Shown here piece after piece: positions 60,644 to 64,000 of a stretch of DNA of 64,000 nucleotides. Location: assembly GCA_965226155.1 (NCBI GenBank), contig OZ245331.1, forward strand, positions 1,178,001 through 1,242,000, read 5' to 3'. A program made the position numbers and the translations under genes. Each line of letters opens with the position of its first letter. Position 1 is the first letter of the stretch. This stretch comes from G965226155 sp965226155 (GTDB lineage: Bacteria > Pseudomonadota > Gammaproteobacteria > Eutrophobiales > Eutrophobiaceae). Under the pieces are notes generated by a model that had not been told where the DNA came from, ran no database searches, and worked only from the letters and a program-made list of their open reading frames with translations.

Positions 60644-61486
60644 TTATTGCTTTCCTGCAACTAGCCACATATTGTCACTAAACGGTAATTTATCCATAAC
60701 GCCAAAGCGACGCACGGTAAACCCAGCGTTTTCGCACATCGTTCGTAGTGTATGCGGTGTGAAATAGTTCAAGTGATCTGGAAATCGGAAGCCAGACCAT
60801 TTATCACTTAGAACGACTCGGTTCAAACAACCGTAGTTTGGTACTTTAATAATCGCAACACCATTTTTATCCAGCACGCGATACGTTTCTTCAAGGACTT
60901 CCCTTGGATAAGCTTCGTGCTCTAAATAAGAACGCATGATTACCCCTGATGCAAAATATTCCGGAAATGCTTTAAGACCCTCTAACGCCGACTTATTAAC
61001 AATACCGCCATTGCGATTTTCTGCATGAGTAACGGCATATGACGCTTCAGCTTCAGAGATCTCTATCCCATAAGGCACGTATGGTGCAGGGAGGCGTTTT
61101 AATTGATCACCTTTACCACACCCAATATCTACTACATTACCTGAAGTGACATAATGCTTTAAAAGATGTTCTACGTGCTTTTTCTTAATGATGTGTAGTC
61201 GCCATCTTGTCTTTTTGCTTAGCCAATACATGATAGGAAACTTATCTTTTCTCTTAACTTGTCGGTCCGCTGCCGTTTTCTCCCAGGAGAATTCACTGAC
61301 CAATTCTTCATAGATAGGGGCTGCGACTAAATAAATAAAATTGCATTTAGCGCATTCGTTCATGTGCCAAATGGAATCAGAGTATTTACTGCGTGTGGCA
61401 GAGGAAGAGGAAGTCCCACAAAGCGGGCAATTGCGTAATATAGCCTTACGCTCACCTATGCTTACTGTAGTTGAATGTGTTTCCAT
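60644..61486 (-). CDS. Class I SAM-dependent methyltransferase with an N-terminal zinc finger
   Basis: The 280-residue protein begins with a zinc-finger-like segment (CPLCG near 20 and CAKCNFIYL near 44). A Methyltransf_23-type domain follows, with motif I VVDIGCGKGDQLKRL near 118 and GVIMRSYLEHEAYPREVLEE near 180. FRFPDHLNYFTPHTLRTM near 235 is typical of sugar or polysaccharide methyltransferases such as those of LPS or O-antigen pathways. The substrate cannot be decided. It lies alone, converging on the zinc-protein gene. Confidence 0.82.
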   Translation of the reverse strand: METHSTTVSIGERKAILRNCPLCGTSSSSATRSKYSDSIWHMNECAKCNFIYLVAAPIYEELVSEFSWEKTAADRQVKRKDKFPIMYWLSKKTRWRLHIIKKKHVEHLLKHYVTSGNVVDIGCGKGDQLKRLPAPYVPYGIEISEAEASYAVTHAENRNGGIVNKSALEGLKAFPEYFASGVIMRSYLEHEAYPREVLEETYRVLDKNGVAIIKVPNYGCLNRVVLSDKWSGFRFPDHLNYFTPHTLRTMCENAGFTVRRFGVMDKLPFSDNMWLVAGKQ

Positions 61487-61516
61487 TCTCGATAAGTTCG
61501 TTGGTTCAAAAGTCCA

Positions 61517-62314
61517 TTAGCCGAACAGTTCATTTAGTTTTTCGCCTGGATCATCAGCCGCAATTAATGCTTCCCCAACTAAGAAAGCGTTTACGCCATG
61601 CTTACGCATCAATGACACATGTTCCTTTGAGTGTATGCCACTTTCAGTAATAACCGTGCGGTCTGGAAAGACATCAGCCAATAAGTTGATCGTCGTATTT
61701 AGATCAGTGTCGAATGTATGCAGATCGCGGTTGTTGATGCCGATCAATGGTGTCCTTAGTACTAGCCCGCGTTCCAATTCCTCTCGATTATGTACTTCAA
61801 CTAGGATGTCTATATCTAGTTCTTTAGCAATTTCTGTCATTTCTTGCAGTTGACTATCTGACAGTGCGGAGACTATCAGTAGAATGCAATCGGCGCCTAT
61901 CACTTTTGATTCGTATATCTGATAAGGATCGATCATGAAGTCTTTACGTAAAACAGGGAGTTGGCAGGCGTCCTTTGCTTGTATGATATGTTGATTGTCA
62001 CCTTGGAAAAAGTCTTGATCAGTTAAGATAGACAAGCAAGCGGCACCCGCATTCGCATACGAAGTCGCTATCAACGACGGATCAAAATCAATACGCAATA
62101 CTCCCCGGCTCGGAGACGCCTTTTTAATTTCGGCAATGACGGCTGGTTTCCCCGCTTCAATTTTTGCCATAAGCGCCTGATAAAAGCCTCGTGGCGAATC
62201 GCTATCCTCCGCCATTTTTTTGAGATCTATCAAGCTTACTTTATCTTTTTGCTCCCTAACTTCCTCTTTTTTACGCGCTAGGATCCTAGTTAGAACATCA
62301 GCTACAGGTGTCAT
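61517..62314 (-). CDS. trpC: Indole-3-glycerol phosphate synthase
   Basis: TrpC closes the indole ring in tryptophan synthesis. The 265-residue enzyme has VIAEIKKASPSRGVLR near 62, LPVLRKDFMIDPYQIYE near 119, VEVHNREELERGL near 172, GINNRDLHTF near 189 and ITESGIHS near 220. The ATG at 62312-62314, with AAGGA upstream, is preferred over a TTG ten residues earlier that would overlap trpD. It is last in trpG-trpD-trpC. Confidence 0.97.
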   Translation of the reverse strand: MTPVADVLTRILARKKEEVREQKDKVSLIDLKKMAEDSDSPRGFYQALMAKIEAGKPAVIAEIKKASPSRGVLRIDFDPSLIATSYANAGAACLSILTDQDFFQGDNQHIIQAKDACQLPVLRKDFMIDPYQIYESKVIGADCILLIVSALSDSQLQEMTEIAKELDIDILVEVHNREELERGLVLRTPLIGINNRDLHTFDTDLNTTINLLADVFPDRTVITESGIHSKEHVSLMRKHGVNAFLVGEALIAADDPGEKLNELFG

Positions 62315-62333
62315 GTCGGATCCTTTTAGTGAG

Positions 62334-63356
62334 TTACTTTGCAAGCTTTGTTGTTAATTTGATCAGCTCATCTAGCTTCTGAGCAGCGCTGCCATTGGCA
62401 AGAACTTCATCTGCTTTCGCAATACCGGACTCAATGTCGTTAGTAAGGTCAGCTGCATAGATAGCCGCACCCGCATTCAGACAAATGATGTCTCGAGCTG
62501 TTCCAGGATCATTGTTCAATACAGATAGCAAGAGATCTAAACTGCTTTCAATACTGTCAACGGTGATATCAGCACTGTTGCCGAGCGCTAAGCCATATTG
62601 TTCCGGATTAATGTTGTACGTCAGAATTTCTCCTTGTTTCAGTTCAGCAACATGAGTTGTGGCAGATATACTAATTTCATCCATACCATCTTCCGAATGG
62701 ACGACCAGTGAATGCTTGCTGCCAAGTTTTTGTAAAACCTCTGCGAATTGGATCACTAATTCCTGTTTGTAAACACCGAGTAGTTGGTTCTGAACCATCG
62801 CAGGGTTAGTCAGTGGTCCAAGTAGGTTAAATATGGTTCGAGCCCCCAGTTCCTTTCGCGGCCCGGCGGCATATTTCGTTGCACTGTGGTGGGCCGGTGC
62901 AAACATGAATCCGACGCCTACCTTATTTATACATTCGGCTGTCTGTTTGGGGGGGAGTCCGAGAATGACGCCGGCTTTTTCCAGTACGTCCGCACTACCA
63001 CTGCGACTGGATACCGAACGGTTATTGTGCTTTGCCACCTTGCCGCCAGCGGCAGCTACCACGAATGCAGAAGTGGTCGATATATTAAATGTATGTGAAC
63101 CATCTCCGCCAGTGCCGACGATATCAACCAGATTCTTGCCACTGACTTCAACCTTTAAGGCAAATTCGCGCATGACCGTTGTTGCTGCTGCGATCTCTTC
63201 CACAGTTTCGCCTTTCATCCGTAATCCGATGAGAAAGCCACCAATCTGTGCGGGTGTCGCTTCTCCGCGCATGATGATACCCATTACCGATTGCATATCA
63301 TCACTATCCAGATCGATATTATCGATGACTTGATTTATGGCTGATTGGATATCCAC
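62334..63356 (-). CDS. trpD: Anthranilate phosphoribosyltransferase
   Basis: TrpD transfers phosphoribose from PRPP to anthranilate. The 340-residue enzyme begins at a GTG overlapping the trpG stop. The PRPP loop VDIVGTGGDGSHTFNIST is near 77 and KHNNRSVSSRSGSADVLE near 108. FMFAPAHHSATKYAAGPRKELGARTIFN lies near 152, quoted here for its key part HHSATKYAAGPRKELG. Confidence 0.97.
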   Translation of the reverse strand: MDIQSAINQVIDNIDLDSDDMQSVMGIIMRGEATPAQIGGFLIGLRMKGETVEEIAAATTVMREFALKVEVSGKNLVDIVGTGGDGSHTFNISTTSAFVVAAAGGKVAKHNNRSVSSRSGSADVLEKAGVILGLPPKQTAECINKVGVGFMFAPAHHSATKYAAGPRKELGARTIFNLLGPLTNPAMVQNQLLGVYKQELVIQFAEVLQKLGSKHSLVVHSEDGMDEISISATTHVAELKQGEILTYNINPEQYGLALGNSADITVDSIESSLDLLLSVLNNDPGTARDIICLNAGAAIYAADLTNDIESGIAKADEVLANGSAAQKLDELIKLTTKLAK

Positions 63357-63940
63357 TATGTTTTCAGATCCAGAAAGTTTTTTAATAGGTCATGTCCATG
63401 TGCGGTGAGGATCGATTCAGGATGGAACTGCATGCCGTAGACTTGATATTCTTTGTGTCGTAATCCCATGATCTCGTCAATACTGCCGTCTTCCGAGGTG
63501 GTCCAAGCGGTGACCTCCAATTCATCCGGTAATGATTCTTGCTCAATAACCAGTGAATGGTATCGTGTTGCAGTAAATGGTTTAGTAAGTCCTTTGAAGA
63601 CGTCGGTATTGTTGTGATGAATATCTGAAGTTTTGCCGTGCATTATCTGTTTCGCGTGCACAACTCGACCGCCGAAGGCTTGTCCTATGCATTGATGGCC
63701 GAGACAAATACCAAGTATGTGGATCTTTCCCTTGAAGTTTTCGATGACATCAAGTGATATGCCACCTTCATTTGGAGTACAAGGTCCAGGCGAAATAACA
63801 ATACGTTCAGGTTGCATATTCTCGATACCACTTATAGTGACCTTATCATTTCGGAACACGTGCACGTCTTCACCCAGTTCACCAAAATATTGCACCAGGT
63901 TATAGGTAAAAGAATCGTAGTTGTCGATCATTAAGAGCAT
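63356..63940 (-). CDS. trpG: Anthranilate synthase glutamine amidotransferase (TrpG/PabA)
   Basis: TrpG supplies ammonia to anthranilate synthase (or, as PabA, to aminodeoxychorismate synthase). The class I amidotransferase of about 194 residues has MIDNYDSFTYNLVQYFGELG at the start. The nucleophile Cys is in LGICLGHQCIGQAFGG near 80, and HPESILTAHGHDLLKNF near the end holds the His/Glu pair. I take the ATG at 63938-63940. A TTG five codons earlier extends the frame to 63955. trpE is not in the window. Confidence 0.94.
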   Translation of the reverse strand: MLLMIDNYDSFTYNLVQYFGELGEDVHVFRNDKVTISGIENMQPERIVISPGPCTPNEGGISLDVIENFKGKIHILGICLGHQCIGQAFGGRVVHAKQIMHGKTSDIHHNNTDVFKGLTKPFTATRYHSLVIEQESLPDELEVTAWTTSEDGSIDEIMGLRHKEYQVYGMQFHPESILTAHGHDLLKNFLDLKT

Positions 63941-64000
63941 AAATAATGTAACCAATTGTTTATATTAATATTAGTAGTGCCTTACATGTATAGTAATGTC

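Noticed and set aside
1..64000. CRISPR array, restriction-modification, toxin-antitoxin or retron
   Set aside because: No regularly spaced repeats and no recognisable defence proteins on either strand. The two-helix protein at 28537 lacks an antitoxin-like neighbour.

Overview
The window looks like a chromosomal segment of a free-living gammaproteobacterium with a Calvin cycle, probably a chemolithoautotroph. It carries a proteobacterial-type phosphoribulokinase, cytochromes c4 and c5-like, a YgiM-like SH3 protein, oligopeptidase A, LolB, MsbA, HemX/HemY, a pyrR-pyrB-pyrC' cluster and a trpG-trpD-trpC cluster. The hemA-prfA-prmC-moeB and lolB-ispE-tRNA-Gln-prs-rplY-pth-ychF orders are typical of Gammaproteobacteria. 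By eye the DNA is moderately AT-rich. No rRNA or taxonomic marker allows a genus call.

Layout. 0-5 kb (minus): pyrimidine synthesis (pyrK-like, pyrC', pyrB, pyrR) with ruvX and algH. 5-11 kb: tonB and gshB (minus), then the heme operon hemC-hemD-hemX-hemY (plus). 11-14.6 kb: a ParA-like ATPase, phosphoribulokinase and msbA. 14.6-18.5 kb: tgpA, a DUF58 gene and a broken moxR. 18.6-24.9 kb: pmbA, uvrD, an IS30-family element sitting exactly between the ribosome binding site and start codon of a TRAP-type binding-protein gene, and a membrane-anchored cytochrome c. 25.3-34.6 kb: an accessory region beginning at tRNA-Arg(CCG), with two more IS30 copies, a family of short palindromic repeats, a possible MITE, a 40-bp direct repeat resembling the tRNA 3' end, small orphan genes, broken genes and an FMN-binding glutamate-synthase-like gene. 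34.7-42.6 kb: a methyltransferase, a broken response regulator, dsbA, cytochrome c4, engB, a strongly structured gene-free stretch, rpmE, xthA and prlC. 42.7-47 kb: an iron-linked cluster (bfd, Fur-like sites, a porin, an FMN-binding protein, a PepSY membrane protein, a TPR-TonB protein). 47-58.7 kb: housekeeping genes. 58.8-64 kb: an interrupted class II aldolase, a TauE-like transporter, a zinc-finger protein, a methyltransferase and trpC-trpD-trpG (minus).

Theme. The housekeeping blocks are intact and tightly packed, often with overlapping stops and starts. Several accessory genes are decaying: moxR has two stops and a frameshift, and doxX, a response regulator, a class II aldolase, one secreted-protein gene and two of the three IS copies are damaged. 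This fits a genome that recently gained mobile elements and is losing dispensable functions. I found no clear defence system, CRISPR array, prophage or biosynthetic cluster. The best candidates for something under-described are the Fur-linked porin/FMN-protein/PepSY module, the structured intergenic RNA candidate next to engB, the zinc-ribbon/GspG-like fusion, and the repeat-rich tRNA-Arg accessory region.
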